A stretch of DNA of 36,996 bases from Sphingopyxis sp. KK2 (GTDB lineage Bacteria > Pseudomonadota > Alphaproteobacteria > Sphingomonadales > Sphingomonadaceae): NCBI RefSeq assembly GCF_001990265.1, contig NZ_LYVN01000025.1:1-36996 (forward strand), given 5' to 3'. How positions within the stretch are numbered: the first letter of the stretch is position 1; every line of letters starts with the position of its first letter. The notes under the pieces are model-generated. The model worked only from the letters and a program-made list of their open reading frames with translations, had not been told where the DNA came from and did not search any database. Positions 25,992 through 35,046 of this stretch are shown in pieces. Both the position numbers and the translations under genes were made by a program.

Positions 25992-27302
25992 CTATTTGTC
26001 GTCGCTGTTCGCGCATTGCGACATATCGCCGGCCAGACAGGCGGCGCTCTTGCGCCGCCATTCGGCCATCGCCGCGTCATGTTCGCGCTGGATGCGCTCG
26101 CTTTCGGCCTGATGAGCCTTCAACTGCGCCTGATAGGCGGCGTTGTCGGCATCGATCCTTGCCTGGCGCGCGGCCAGTGCGTCGGCATGCTCCTTTTCGG
26201 CCGCGGCGAGCTGCGCCGAATATTCGGCCTGTTTCTGCTTGTTCAGATCGGCGACGGCCTGTCGCTGGGCGGCTTCGCCGGCTTCGAACGCCTTCACCTC
26301 CGCCTCATAGGCGCGCATCTTTTCCATATAGGCGAGGCCCTCGGGGGTCGGCGGGGCGCCTTCGCCGACGGCGCACGACATGCCTTGCGGGCAGGGCGGC
26401 AGCTTCGGGGCTTCGGGTGGTTTGGGACGTTCGCCGGGCTTGTGGACGATGCTCTGCGGCGCTTCGGGTTTCGGCGGCGGCGGACCGGTGCGGGTGAGTA
26501 CGGGGCCGCCCGTCCTTGGCCGCGCGACGCGATTTTCCCTGGCCTTGGGGGCTGCCGCGGTTTGCGGGCGATCGGCGATATCGCGCGCGCCGATCGTCAC
26601 CGGAATCCGGATGCGCAGACCGCCCCAGTGACCGCCCATGAAACATTCGCCCTTGTCGCTGCGATAGGTGATCGTGGTCAGGACACGGTTCACCCATTCC
26701 GACCGAAAATCACTTTCGCTCTCATAGGGCGGAAACCTCTCCTTATTGACCAGGTCGCCTGCGTGCAGCGCGATATTATAGAATGTCGTGTCGCCCTGCT
26801 GCTCCCTGCCCCATGTCGTTTTGGATGCCAGTACCAGCGGGCGTGCATAACGGTCGCTCGGGCGCTCCTCGACCGGCAGGAGCCAGCTCCGCGCCATCGG
26901 AACCGGTCGCAGCTTTATGCCTAGCCCCTTGCGCACATCGTCGCTGAAGACGCGGGCCGCTTCGGCGTCGATCAGCGCGGTGCAGACGGTCTCGAAATCG
27001 GCCGATGGGTGGAAGGGAAAGCTGCTGTTCCTTATGCTGCCGTCGCCGCCCTGAAAATAGGCGAAGGGCCAGGGCGAGCCGTTGAATTTATATGATGCCT
27101 CATGGTCGATGTCGGTCGGCGCTGCCGGCACCGCCTCGAGCCTGAGCTTGGTCAGCAGATATTCGATCGTCGATGCCGCGCCGCCGTCGGCCGGCAGTCG
27201 ATCGTCGATCCGCGTCCAGCCCGACGGTATTTGCGCCTGTGCGCTTTGCGGAGCCAGCAAGGCAAGCGACAGCAAAAGCGGAGCCATTCGCATTCGCATC
27301 AT
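25992..27302 (-). CDS. Secreted protein with C-terminal coiled coil, function unknown
   Basis: A 436-residue product starting MMRMRMAPLLLSLALLAP with a signal peptide ending in AQA before Gln. Residues about 25-270 form an unknown globular domain. A Pro-rich segment follows (RTGPPPPKPEAP and similar). Then comes CPQGMSC and a long charged Ala/Glu/Gln coiled coil (about residues 325-415), with a last pair of cysteines in AACLAGDMSQC. A longer in-frame reading to 27749 exists but overlaps the GST gene and lacks a start signal; GGGGGAAG just ahead of 27302 and the signal peptide support the shorter form. The start could also be the next ATG at 27299. No known family recognised. Confidence 0.75.
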   Translation of the reverse strand: MMRMRMAPLLLSLALLAPQSAQAQIPSGWTRIDDRLPADGGAASTIEYLLTKLRLEAVPAAPTDIDHEASYKFNGSPWPFAYFQGGDGSIRNSSFPFHPSADFETVCTALIDAEAARVFSDDVRKGLGIKLRPVPMARSWLLPVEERPSDRYARPLVLASKTTWGREQQGDTTFYNIALHAGDLVNKERFPPYESESDFRSEWVNRVLTTITYRSDKGECFMGGHWGGLRIRIPVTIGARDIADRPQTAAAPKARENRVARPRTGGPVLTRTGPPPPKPEAPQSIVHKPGERPKPPEAPKLPPCPQGMSCAVGEGAPPTPEGLAYMEKMRAYEAEVKAFEAGEAAQRQAVADLNKQKQAEYSAQLAAAEKEHADALAARQARIDADNAAYQAQLKAHQAESERIQREHDAAMAEWRRKSAACLAGDMSQCANSDDK

Positions 27303-27391
27303 CTTCCCCCTTGAAGCGGTCCCGACCGCGTCGAACCTAGCCCAATGCCATGGTGCGGCAATCCCAAAAGAAATCGGGAGGATGATCGCGG

Positions 27392-28024
27392 CTATCGGGC
27401 CTGCTGCCGCGCGCGCGCGCGCGCGAACCCGTCGCGCGCCATGCAGCGCGCGAGCCAGTCCTTCGTCTTCTCGCCCAGCACGTCGTCGGCCTTCAGCGTG
27501 GTCGCAAGGAAAGCGGCATAGCCGATGACGATATCGGCAATGGTGAAGCGCCCCGCGACCAGCCATTCGCGCCCGTCGCCCAGCGCCGCCTCGATGCTCT
27601 TCGCGCGGCCGCCGAAAAAGGCTTTGTAATCGTCGACCGCCTGCGCGAGCCGGCGTTCGGGCACTTCGACACGCGTGTAGCGCAGCATGATCGCGAGCGG
27701 GAAGGTCAGGGTGGCGTCGCTGCGGTGGAGCCAGTTGCGATAGTCCCAATAATCGGCTTCGCTCCGTTGGACCTCAAGCGGGCTGCCTTCGGCGATGCGT
27801 TCGCAGATCGCCGCCGATTCGGTCATCAGCCGCCCATCCTCGACCCAGCCCGGTACCGTCATCAGCGGGTTCACCGGGCGATAATCGGGTGCAAAGGCGC
27901 GCGGTGGGAATGGCAGGATATGGAGATCGACGTCGATCCCGGTTTCCTCGACCGCCCACAGGCAACGCAGCGAGCGCGCGTCGGCGCAATGATAGAGGAT
28001 GGCCCGGGTCGTTTGGCTTGTCAT
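27392..28024 (-). CDS. Glutathione S-transferase family protein
   Basis: A 210-residue GST. The N-terminal thioredoxin-like domain has ILYHCADARSLRCLWAVEET, the cis-Pro in NPLMTVPGW, and the glutathione contact LMTESAAICERIAE (Glu-Ser). The all-helical C-terminal domain contains FTIADIVIGYAAF with the conserved capping Asp. It starts within the stop of the EamA transporter gene (ATGA overlap), so the two are coupled. The C-terminus (RDGFARARARQQAR) is encoded by an 18-bp alternating CG tract at 27408-27425. The physiological substrate is unknown. Confidence 0.88.
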   Translation of the reverse strand: MTSQTTRAILYHCADARSLRCLWAVEETGIDVDLHILPFPPRAFAPDYRPVNPLMTVPGWVEDGRLMTESAAICERIAEGSPLEVQRSEADYWDYRNWLHRSDATLTFPLAIMLRYTRVEVPERRLAQAVDDYKAFFGGRAKSIEAALGDGREWLVAGRFTIADIVIGYAAFLATTLKADDVLGEKTKDWLARCMARDGFARARARQQAR

Positions 28025-28965
28025 GCGGCGATATCCTTCTGTCGCTCGATATGCAGGCGATGCTCGCGCCAGGCAATGAACAGCCCGCTCGCGACGATCA
28101 GCGGCGCGCCGATCCAGGTCGTGTCGGCGGGCAGGGTGCCGAAGAACCACCAGCCGCAGGCGATCGACCATAGCAGGCTCGAATAATCCATCGGCGTCAC
28201 CACCGACACCGGCGCGAGGCGCAGCGCGCCGGTGAGTGACAATTGCACCACCGCGCCGAGCAGCCCGAGCCCGACGAGCAGTCCCCATTCGCCGGCGCTG
28301 TGCGGGGTCATCACGAAGGGCAGGGCGATGCCGAGCGGGATCATCGAGATCAAGCTGAACCAGAAAACGATCGTCATCGCGCTTTCGGTGCGGCCGAGGT
28401 CGCGGACCTGGATCGTGATCAGTGCGGTCATCACCGCCCCGCCGAGCGCGATCAGCGTGCCGAGGCCATGGTCGCCCTCGAAGCCCTGCATCAGCAGCGT
28501 CGTCGGATTGAGCACGACCAGCACGCCGGCAAAGCCGATCAACACCGCGCCCCAGCGCTGCCACCCTACGCGCTCGCCCAAGATCGCGGCGGCGAGGAAG
28601 ACGCAGATGATCGGAACCGACAGGTTGATCGTCGTCGCCTCGGCCATCGGCAGGAAGATCATACCGCCGAAATTGAGCGCCATGCCGGTCAGTCCCATCA
28701 TCGCGCGCCGCGCGTGGATGCCGATACGCCGGGTCGCGAACATCGACAGCCCGCCATGCGTCAGCGCCCAGATGGCGAGCAGGGGCAGGACCAGCGCCTG
28801 GCGCCAGAACAGGCTTTCGACGAGGTGGATGCCCGCCGCGTCGATATATTTGACCAGCACGAACATCACCGACAGGCTGAGCATCGCGAGCAGCCGGAGC
28901 GCGATCCCGCCGAGATAATTTTGCGGCGGATCGGAGGCGCGGACAGCGGTCATGCAAGGCCGCAT
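28021..28965 (-). CDS. EamA/DMT-family transporter
   Basis: A 314-residue drug/metabolite-superfamily permease with about ten membrane helices in two EamA halves. The first half carries WRQALVLPLL and MAEATTINLSVPIICVFLAA, with LGERVGWQRWGAVLIGFAGV as the repeat end. The second carries AVVQLSLTGALRLAPVSVV and ends with a basic cytoplasmic tail. Substrate not predictable. The start may be the ATG at 28965 or the one at 28953; neither has a strong ribosome binding site. It is coupled to the GST gene through an ATGA overlap, so a joint role in exporting or handling a small electrophile or metabolite is possible but unproven. Confidence 0.87.
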   Translation of the reverse strand: MRPCMTAVRASDPPQNYLGGIALRLLAMLSLSVMFVLVKYIDAAGIHLVESLFWRQALVLPLLAIWALTHGGLSMFATRRIGIHARRAMMGLTGMALNFGGMIFLPMAEATTINLSVPIICVFLAAAILGERVGWQRWGAVLIGFAGVLVVLNPTTLLMQGFEGDHGLGTLIALGGAVMTALITIQVRDLGRTESAMTIVFWFSLISMIPLGIALPFVMTPHSAGEWGLLVGLGLLGAVVQLSLTGALRLAPVSVVTPMDYSSLLWSIACGWWFFGTLPADTTWIGAPLIVASGLFIAWREHRLHIERQKDIAA

Positions 28966-29050
28966 ATCAGGCAGCCGATGCTTTGCAAGCTATGCAATGC
29001 TATAAGGCTTGCCCCGCCCGACTTGTCCGGCTAATGGCGCTGTCCGGCCT

Positions 29051-29126
29051 AGGGGTATAGCTCAGTTGGTAGAGCATCGGTCTCCAAAACCGAGGGTCGT
29101 AGGTTCGAGTCCTACTGCCCCTGCCA
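29051..29126 (+). tRNA. tRNA-Trp (anticodon CCA)
   Basis: A complete 76-base cloverleaf with encoded CCA end. The acceptor arms are AGGGGTA at 29051-29057 and TGCCCCT at 29116-29122 (one G-U pair), the D arm has GCTCAGTTGGTAGAGC, the anticodon loop is CTCCAAA with CCA, and the T loop is TTCGAGT. In many proteobacteria secE-nusG follow this tRNA, but here they do not. TATAAG at 29001-29006 could be part of its promoter, though no good -35 box is at the right distance. Confidence 0.96.
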
Positions 29127-29455
29127 GGTCGTTCCGGGATGTGCCATGCGGTCGCATGCCGTCTCGCTTTTCCATGCAAAATTGACTGAAAATGGGTGGG
29201 TCGGACGATGTCGCATCGTCTCGCGGCGCGCCATGATTTTGCTCGGTGTGCGCCGTTCGCAACGTGTCGCCATGATCCGCGGCTTCGATCCGAAATTTCC
29301 GGGACTTGCCGCATGCTCCCCCAATGCCGCGGATCCGAATCGTCAAAATACGGAGGAGTTTGGCAAGAGCGGATCCGAAGCATTGCTCGAAACCGTGCCG
29401 CAGGTCCAATCCGCGGCGGACTTGTGGGCGAATTCCATCTCAGCCCGAGCTTGGC
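29127..29455. other. 329-bp gap downstream of tRNA-Trp
   Basis: Between the tRNA and the 3' end of the lipid kinase gene no credible coding frame is seen. Readings on both strands lack ribosome binding sites and family motifs; one on the minus strand includes the antisense of the tRNA. Composition is slightly less GC-rich than the flanks. No integrase, repeat of the tRNA 3' end, or terminator with a T run was found by eye. Confidence 0.5.
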
Positions 29456-30382
29456 TCAGCGATGATAGAGCAGCGGCGACCGCATGTCGGCGCCGCTGTC
29501 TGGCGGTGTGAAAACGGTGACGGCGGCGGGCAGCACGCGAAAGTGGGCGGGCGTCGCGGTGACGATCTCGCCGTCGGTGTTGATCGGCATCGGGCGGCGG
29601 GTCTCGATGTCAAACTCGACGCATCGCGCGGTGCGGACCTCGTTCCAGGCGCCGTGGGTGCCGGTGCGGAAGGCGCGAACCATCAGCGCCAGCTTCCAGA
29701 GGTTGCGCATTTCGAGGCTGTAGAGATCAAGCGCGCCGTCGTCGATCGCAGCCGTTTCCTCGACGACATTGCCTCCGCCGTACAGCCGCCCGTTTCCGAT
29801 CGCGATCTGATATGTCTTTACCGTCGTCGCGCGGCCCTTCTCGACGATCCGCGCGCGAAAGCGCCGGGCTCCCGCGAGGATGCCGAGCGCGGCGACGGCA
29901 TAGCCGAGGCGCCCGAACTTTTTCTTGATGCCCGGATCGAGCCTTTGCGCAAGGTCGCTGCTGAGCCCGATGCTCGCGACATTGAAGAAGGCGTGGCCAT
30001 TCACCGTCCCCACGTCGATCTGCCGCTTGTGGCCCGCGACGATGACATCCGCGGCGGCCGCAAAATCGAGCGGGATTGAAAGCGTCCGCGCAAGGTCGTT
30101 GGCTGTGCCGGCCGGAATGATGCCGAGCGGCAGCCCGCTCTCGATCACGGCCGCCGCCGCCGACGAAATTGATCCGTCGCCGCCGCAAACGACGATCACA
30201 TCCGCCGACCGGTGGAGCCGCGTGATATCCCGCGCAATCTCCGGAAGATTTTCGAACGGCTCGACGGTGACGGCAAAGCCGCCCGCGACGAGCCGCGAAC
30301 GCACCGGCTCCAGCGCGTTTTCGCCTTGTCTCGCTTTCGCATTGTGGAGCAACAGGGCGCGCTTGGCGGTATTGGGGGTCAT
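29456..30382 (-). CDS. Diacylglycerol kinase family lipid kinase (YegS/BmrU-like)
   Basis: A 308-residue lipid kinase of the DAGK catalytic-domain family. ALLLHNAKARQG is the first strand with the Asn-x-x-Ala pattern, VIVVCGGDGSISSAAAAVIE holds the GGDG nucleotide motif, and LGIIPAGTANDLARTLSIP the GTxNDxAR block. The C-terminal half has IDDGALDLYSL and NTDGEIV, both usual in the YegS-like group. The likely reaction is ATP-dependent phosphorylation of a membrane lipid; the specific lipid is unknown. It follows the cobalamin operon by 97 bp on the same strand and may have its own promoter. Confidence 0.92.
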   Translation of the reverse strand: MTPNTAKRALLLHNAKARQGENALEPVRSRLVAGGFAVTVEPFENLPEIARDITRLHRSADVIVVCGGDGSISSAAAAVIESGLPLGIIPAGTANDLARTLSIPLDFAAAADVIVAGHKRQIDVGTVNGHAFFNVASIGLSSDLAQRLDPGIKKKFGRLGYAVAALGILAGARRFRARIVEKGRATTVKTYQIAIGNGRLYGGGNVVEETAAIDDGALDLYSLEMRNLWKLALMVRAFRTGTHGAWNEVRTARCVEFDIETRRPMPINTDGEIVTATPAHFRVLPAAVTVFTPPDSGADMRSPLLYHR

Positions 30383-30479
30383 GGCTTACTCTTGCGAGGA
30401 TATCGTCGCGCGCGATGGCCGCTTGCCGCGATCTCTATCCGAAACCGGGCGGTCCGCAACCAGCCAAATCCGGCCGCCG

Positions 30480-30992
30480 TCACTTCAGGCGCATGGGAAG
30501 GCCGGCGAAGAGAATCTGGACTTCGGCGGCGGCCGCCGCGACCATCTGGTTGACGCGCCCGGCCTCGTCGCGGAAGCGGCGGGCGAGGGCGTTCTCGGGC
30601 ACGATCCCCAGGCCGGTCTCGTTCGCCACCAGGATCAGATGGCCGTTGAACCGCGGGATGACCGCAGCGAGCGCTTGCGCTGCCTGCCCGATGTCACGCT
30701 CCGCCAGCAGAAGGTTGGACGTCCAGAGCGTCAGGCAGTCCACCAGCACGACGGCGTCGGGCGCGTCGAGCGCGCCGAGCGTCTCCACAAGGTCGAGCGG
30801 CGCTTCGACCGTTTGCCAGCGGGCGTCGCGATCGTCGCGGTGTTGCGCGATGCGGACGCGCATTTCATCGTCGAAGGCTTGGGCGGTGGCGATGTAGGAA
30901 TGGCGGCCCGCCAGCGCCTCGGCGCGGGCCTGGGCATAGCGGCTTTTCCCTGATCGCGCGCCGCCGAGCACGAACAGGCTGCGCCCGGTCAT
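30480..30992 (-). CDS. cobU: Adenosylcobinamide kinase / adenosylcobinamide-phosphate guanylyltransferase
   Basis: The bifunctional enzyme (CobU in enterobacteria, CobP in Pseudomonas) phosphorylates adenosylcobinamide and converts it to AdoCbi-GDP. The 170-residue product has the P-loop [13 protein letters not shown] at about residues 9-21, the central [15 protein letters not shown], and the signature [20 protein letters not shown] near the end. It is the last gene of the operon; its ATG overlaps the cobQ stop (ATGA). Product then goes to CobS. Confidence 0.96.
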   Translation of the reverse strand: MTGRSLFVLGGARSGKSRYAQARAEALAGRHSYIATAQAFDDEMRVRIAQHRDDRDARWQTVEAPLDLVETLGALDAPDAVVLVDCLTLWTSNLLLAERDIGQAAQALAAVIPRFNGHLILVANETGLGIVPENALARRFRDEAGRVNQMVAAAAAEVQILFAGLPMRLK

Positions 30993-32440
30993 CGCGCGAA
31001 CGCCAGGTCGAGCAGCGCATCGGCGTCGACATGCATCGCCAGCTCGGCCGCGATCGCGTCGAGCGCGCCGTCGACGCTCGCGCCATAGTCCTGTCCGCCG
31101 GCAGCGACACCGATGCGCGCCAGAAAGGCTTCGCGCAATTCGCTCGAGGCGAACAGGCCGTGCAGATAGCTGCCCATGACCGTGCCGTTCGCGGCGATCG
31201 CCCCGTCGGCGCGGCCGTCTTCGAGGCGCGCGAAAGGGGCGACGTCGCCGCGGACGGTGTCGCCCATATGCATCTCATAACCCTCGGTTGCGGCGCCGAG
31301 TGCGGTCCCGCGAACGCGGCGCAAAATCTTGGCGGGCGCCATCATCGTTTCGACGTCGAGCAGGCCGAGCCCGGCAACATCGGCCGGTGCGCCCTCGAGC
31401 CCCAGCGGGTCGGCGATGCGGCGCCCGAGCATCTGATATCCGCCGCACAGCCCCAGGATCAGTCCGCCGCGCCGATGGTGCGCGATCAGGTCGATGTCCC
31501 AGCCCTCGGCGCGAAGCGCGGCGAGGTCGGCGATCGTCGCCTTCGACCCCGGCAGGATGACGGCGGCGGCATCGGCGGGGATCGGGCTGCCCGGGGGCAC
31601 CATGACCAGATCGACCCCGGGTTCGAGCTTCAGCGGATCGAGATCGTCGAAGTTCGAAATCCGCGGCAGGATGGGACAGGCGATGACCTTGCGTCCCTCG
31701 GCCGGCGCGGCGCGCTTTTCGAGGACGACCGCATCCTCGCTGGGCAGCCGCGCGGCGGCGGCGAGCCAGGGGATAACGCCATAGCCGCGCCAGCCGCTCC
31801 GCGTCTCGATCGCGCGATAGCCGTCCTCGAACAGCGCCGGGTCGCCGCGAAACTTGTTGATCAGGAAACCGCGGATCATCGCAGTATCCTCGGCATCGAT
31901 CACCGCGCGCGTACCGACGATCGAGGCGATCACGCCGCCGCGGTCGATGTCGCCGACCAGCACCACCGGAACGTCGGCGGCGCGCGCGAAGCCCATATTG
32001 GCGATGTCGCCCGTGCGCAGGTTGATCTCCGCCGGCGACCCGGCACCCTCGACGATGACGAGGTCGCAGCCGGCGCGCAGCCGTTCATAGCTTTCCATGA
32101 CCTCGGCCAGCAGCGCGCCGCGCGCCGCGCGGAAATTGCCGCTGCCCAGCGTGCCGCGAACGCGGCCATGGACGATCAACTGCGACGTCCGGTCTGCCTG
32201 CGGCTTGAGCAGAACGGGGTTCATGTCGCTGTGCGGCTCGACGCGGCAGGCGAGCGCCTGCAACGCCTGCGCACGGCCGATCTCGCCGCCGTCGATCGTG
32301 ACGGCCGCGTTATTCGACATATTCTGCGGCTTGAACGGGCGCACGGCGAGGCCGCGATTGGCGAACAGGCGGCACAGCCCCGCGACGAGTACCGACTTGC
32401 CGACGTCCGACCCGGTACCCTGCAGCATCAGAGCGCCCAT
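30989..32440 (-). CDS. cobQ: Cobyric acid synthase
   Basis: CobQ/CbiP performs four glutamine-dependent amidations on adenosylcobyrinic acid a,c-diamide to give cobyric acid. The 483-residue product begins with [20 protein letters not shown] (P-loop-like) and contains [12 protein letters not shown], then [15 protein letters not shown] and the glutaminase domain with [13 protein letters not shown], whose Cys is the nucleophile, and GYEMHMGDT holding a conserved His. I chose the ATG at 32440, which has GGGGGGC ahead and fits family starts; it overlaps the end of cobD by 13 bases. Its stop overlaps the cobU start. Confidence 0.95.
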   Translation of the reverse strand: MGALMLQGTGSDVGKSVLVAGLCRLFANRGLAVRPFKPQNMSNNAAVTIDGGEIGRAQALQALACRVEPHSDMNPVLLKPQADRTSQLIVHGRVRGTLGSGNFRAARGALLAEVMESYERLRAGCDLVIVEGAGSPAEINLRTGDIANMGFARAADVPVVLVGDIDRGGVIASIVGTRAVIDAEDTAMIRGFLINKFRGDPALFEDGYRAIETRSGWRGYGVIPWLAAAARLPSEDAVVLEKRAAPAEGRKVIACPILPRISNFDDLDPLKLEPGVDLVMVPPGSPIPADAAAVILPGSKATIADLAALRAEGWDIDLIAHHRRGGLILGLCGGYQMLGRRIADPLGLEGAPADVAGLGLLDVETMMAPAKILRRVRGTALGAATEGYEMHMGDTVRGDVAPFARLEDGRADGAIAANGTVMGSYLHGLFASSELREAFLARIGVAAGGQDYGASVDGALDAIAAELAMHVDADALLDLAFAR

Positions 32441-33366
32441 TGTACGCCCCCCGCGACCAGCCACAGCAGCGCGCAGGCGCCCATGTAGATGCGCAGCGCG
32501 TGATCGATGTCGAAAGCCGACGCCGTCATGCTGCCGTCGCCGATCCAGGGTTTGTCGTGCATCACGCCGTCATAGGCGATCGGCCCCGCAAGGCGAAGGC
32601 CCAGGGCGCCCGCCATCGCCGCCTCGGGCCAGCCCGCGTTGGGAGAGGCGTGCTTGCCCGCATCGCGCCATAGGGTTGCCCAGCCGCCCGCCCCGGCGAG
32701 GCAGAGTAGCGCGCCCGCGATCCGCGCAGGCACATAGTTCAGGACATCGTCGGTCCGCGCGGCGGCGCAGCCGAAGGCGCGCCAGCGCGCCTCGCGGTGG
32801 CCGATCAGGCTGTCGGCGGTGTTGACCGCCTTGTAGATCCAGATCCCCGGCAGGCCGAAAAGCAGCAGCCAGAACAATGGTGCGGCGATGCCGTCGCAGA
32901 AGCTTTCGGCAAGGCTTTCGATCGCGGCGCGCGCGATGCCGCTTTCGTCGAGCGACGCGGTGTCGCGGCCGACGATGGCGCCGACGGCGGTCCGTGCGGC
33001 CGGCAGGTTCCCGCGTTCGAGTGCGTCGGCCACGGCGCGGACATGGTCGAACAGGCTGCGCTGGGCGAGGGCCGGCCAAGCCATGAGCGCGACCGCGATC
33101 CATCCCCATCGGCCGAGATGCGTGAGGGCCAGATGCTGCGCGGTCCATGCCGGCCCGCCCGCGACGAGGACCAACAGGCAGAGCGTTGCGATGCCGAGCC
33201 ATCGGCGCTTGCTCGGCGCGCGGTCGGGACGGTTCCAATGGACCTCGCACGTCTCGATCAGGCGCGCGAACAGGCCGACGGGGTGACCGATGCGCCGATA
33301 AAGCGCATGCGGCCAGCCGAAGGCCGCATCGGCTGCGAGCGCGGCGAGGGCGACGGGGTCAGCCAC
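32428..33366 (-). CDS. cobD: Adenosylcobinamide-phosphate synthase (membrane)
   Basis: CobD (CbiB in Salmonella) attaches aminopropanol or its phosphate to cobyric acid. The product is hydrophobic with several membrane helices. Family blocks are [20 protein letters not shown] near the N-terminus, [20 protein letters not shown] followed by [14 protein letters not shown], and [15 protein letters not shown] favour the GTG at 33366 (312 residues), which overlaps the cobC stop by 8 bases; an in-frame ATG at 33405 would add 13 residues with a longer overlap. The gene is followed by cobQ. Its supply of aminopropanol phosphate would come from CobC. Confidence 0.93.
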   Translation of the reverse strand: MADPVALAALAADAAFGWPHALYRRIGHPVGLFARLIETCEVHWNRPDRAPSKRRWLGIATLCLLVLVAGGPAWTAQHLALTHLGRWGWIAVALMAWPALAQRSLFDHVRAVADALERGNLPAARTAVGAIVGRDTASLDESGIARAAIESLAESFCDGIAAPLFWLLLFGLPGIWIYKAVNTADSLIGHREARWRAFGCAAARTDDVLNYVPARIAGALLCLAGAGGWATLWRDAGKHASPNAGWPEAAMAGALGLRLAGPIAYDGVMHDKPWIGDGSMTASAFDIDHALRIYMGACALLWLVAGGVQWAL

Positions 33367-34330
33367 CGGCGAGCGCGGCGTCGAGGCGGGCAAGCGCCGC
33401 GGCATCGGCGGGCAGGCCGAAGCGCAGCCATTGCGGCTGGTCGGCGAAGGGCCGGGTCAGGATCGCGGCGCGCGCCAGCCGTTCGAACAGCGCGCGTGCA
33501 TGGGGCGTCTCGACGAGGCGGAACAGCGGGCAGTCGCCGGTCGGCGTGAGGTCGTGTCGCCGCAGCAGGTCGTCGAGCACGGCAGCCGAGACCGGCAGCC
33601 TGACGCGTGCCGCGGCGGCCCATTCATGGTCGCGATAGGCCGCGGTGCCGATCGCGAGTGCGGCGGCGGATAGCGGCCAGGCGCCGAGCCACGCGCGCAG
33701 GTCGGTCAGAAGGTGCTGCGGCGCGATCACGAAGCCTAGGCGCACGCCGGCAAGCCCGAAGAATTTGCCGAAGGAGCGGAAGACGATCAGCCGACCGTTA
33801 TCGGACACGTCGGGAGCGACGCTGATCGCGGGCTGCGCGTCGGCGAAGGCTTCGTCGACGAGCAGCCAGTCGTGCGGGGGCCGTGCGGCGCGTAAGGCGC
33901 GCAGATCGAGGATGTGGCCGTCGGGATTATTGGGGTTGGCGACGACCAGCGCACCGCCGCGATCCGCCGCCGCGTCGCGCGCGATCGCCGCGCTGCCCGC
34001 GAACATGGCGCCATGGGTGCGATAGCCTGGCGCGACATGCGACGCGACGCCGCCGATCAGCCGCCCGACGAGGCGCAGCCCGATTTCGGTCCCCGGCACG
34101 GCGCAGACATGCCGCGCCGCGACCCCGAAGAAGGCGGCGGCCGCCGCTTCGAGGTCTGCCAAGGCGCCCGGTTCGGGGAGGCGGTGCCAGTCGATCGGCA
34201 TCGTCTCGGCCCCCGGCCAGCGCATGGGGTTGATCCCCGTCGACAGGTCGATCCACGCGGCGTCGCTTACGCCGAAATGCCGTTTCGCCGCGTCGAGCGC
34301 GCCGCCGTGCCAGGTCCACAGGTCGTTCAT
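33359..34330 (-). CDS. cobC: Threonine-phosphate decarboxylase
   Basis: A 323-residue aminotransferase-fold pyridoxal-phosphate protein that decarboxylates L-threonine O-3-phosphate to aminopropanol phosphate (called CobD in Salmonella, CobC in Pseudomonas numbering). WIDLSTGINPMRWPG near residue 30 is the family start, NPNNPDGHIL and LLVDEAFAD hold cofactor contacts, and the Schiff-base Lys is in VFRSFGKFFGLAGVRLGF. The ATG at 34330 overlaps the cobS stop (ATGA). It supplies the substrate for the CobD synthase next to it. Confidence 0.94.
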   Translation of the reverse strand: MNDLWTWHGGALDAAKRHFGVSDAAWIDLSTGINPMRWPGAETMPIDWHRLPEPGALADLEAAAAAFFGVAARHVCAVPGTEIGLRLVGRLIGGVASHVAPGYRTHGAMFAGSAAIARDAAADRGGALVVANPNNPDGHILDLRALRAARPPHDWLLVDEAFADAQPAISVAPDVSDNGRLIVFRSFGKFFGLAGVRLGFVIAPQHLLTDLRAWLGAWPLSAAALAIGTAAYRDHEWAAAARVRLPVSAAVLDDLLRRHDLTPTGDCPLFRLVETPHARALFERLARAAILTRPFADQPQWLRFGLPADAAALARLDAALAGG

Positions 34331-35046
34331 GGCAGATGGATCCACATGAGTGCCGCGAACAGGAGCAGGCTCTCGGTCACTTCGATGCCCGCGCCATGCC
34401 CGTCGCCCGAAATCCCGCCGACCGCACGGCGAAGCCACAGGCCCCACAGGATGAGCGTGAAAGGTGCGATCAGCAGCGAGCGCGACGCCAGCGCCGCCGC
34501 GCCGAGCAGCAGCGCCCACAGCAGCAGGTCAATCGGCCGAACGACGTCTCGGAATTTCGATCCGAGCCCCGAATGCAGGTCGGCAAGCCAGCGCGACCAG
34601 AGCAACGGCCCGATGCGCGCGGCAAAGGCGGTGAGCGCGATCGCGATAAAGCCATCGGCGGCGATCAGCCCGTGGAGCAGGACGAGCTTGGCGAGCAGTT
34701 GCAGCGCGATGGTCACGACCGCGAAGCTGCCGACATGCGGGTCCGCCAGAACGGCGAGGAGGCGCTCGCGATCCTTGTGCGCAGCCCCGCGCGCATCGGC
34801 GATGTCGCCAAGTCCGTCGAGGTGCAGCGCGCCGGTGACGGCGACCCACAGCAGCAGCGCGGCGAACGCGCCGGTCCAGTCGTCGATCCGCGCCCCCGCC
34901 CAGCCGCCGGCCGCGACGATGGCGCCGACGATCAGGCCGACGGCGGGAAACCAGCGCATCGATGCCGCAAATTCCGCGCCCGACACCGCAATGCGCGGCG
35001 TCGGCAGCCGCGTCAGGAACTGGATCGCGACGATCAGCCCCTTCAT
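34327..35046 (-). CDS. cobS: Adenosylcobinamide-GDP ribazoletransferase (cobalamin synthase)
   Basis: CobS is the membrane enzyme that joins AdoCbi-GDP with alpha-ribazole (phosphate) to make adenosylcobalamin (phosphate). The 239-residue product has the family N-terminus AIQFLTRLPTP, the metal-binding HLDGLGDIADARG near residue 75, and several helices. GSFAVVTIALQLLAKL and the C-terminal RRAVGGISGDGHGA are also typical. Its ATG overlaps the stop of the phosphatase gene upstream and its stop overlaps the cobC start, so translation is coupled on both sides. Confidence 0.95.
   Translation of the reverse strand: MKGLIVAIQFLTRLPTPRIAVSGAEFAASMRWFPAVGLIVGAIVAAGGWAGARIDDWTGAFAALLLWVAVTGALHLDGLGDIADARGAAHKDRERLLAVLADPHVGSFAVVTIALQLLAKLVLLHGLIAADGFIAIALTAFAARIGPLLWSRWLADLHSGLGSKFRDVVRPIDLLLWALLLGAAALASRSLLIAPFTLILWGLWLRRAVGGISGDGHGAGIEVTESLLLFAALMWIHLP

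Noticed and set aside
25278-26924. Long plus-strand reading of 548 codons opposite the SDR and coiled-coil genes
   Set aside because: It is an Arg/Ala/Gly-rich antisense shadow of two well-supported minus-strand genes, as commonly seen in high-GC DNA.
27302-27749. Upstream extension of the coiled-coil protein gene to give 585 codons
   Set aside because: The extra 149 codons run antisense-independent through the GST 3' half in another frame, are Arg/Ala-rich and precede a perfect signal peptide with its own ribosome binding site.
29062-29409. Minus-strand reading of 115 codons ending in GLEPTTLGFGDRCSTN
   Set aside because: The end is the antisense translation of the tRNA-Trp gene, a well-known false gene product in databases. 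The rest has no motif or ribosome binding site.
31031-32488. Plus-strand reading of 485 codons opposite cobQ
   Set aside because: Antisense shadow of cobQ; no family features, and cobQ has all its motifs.
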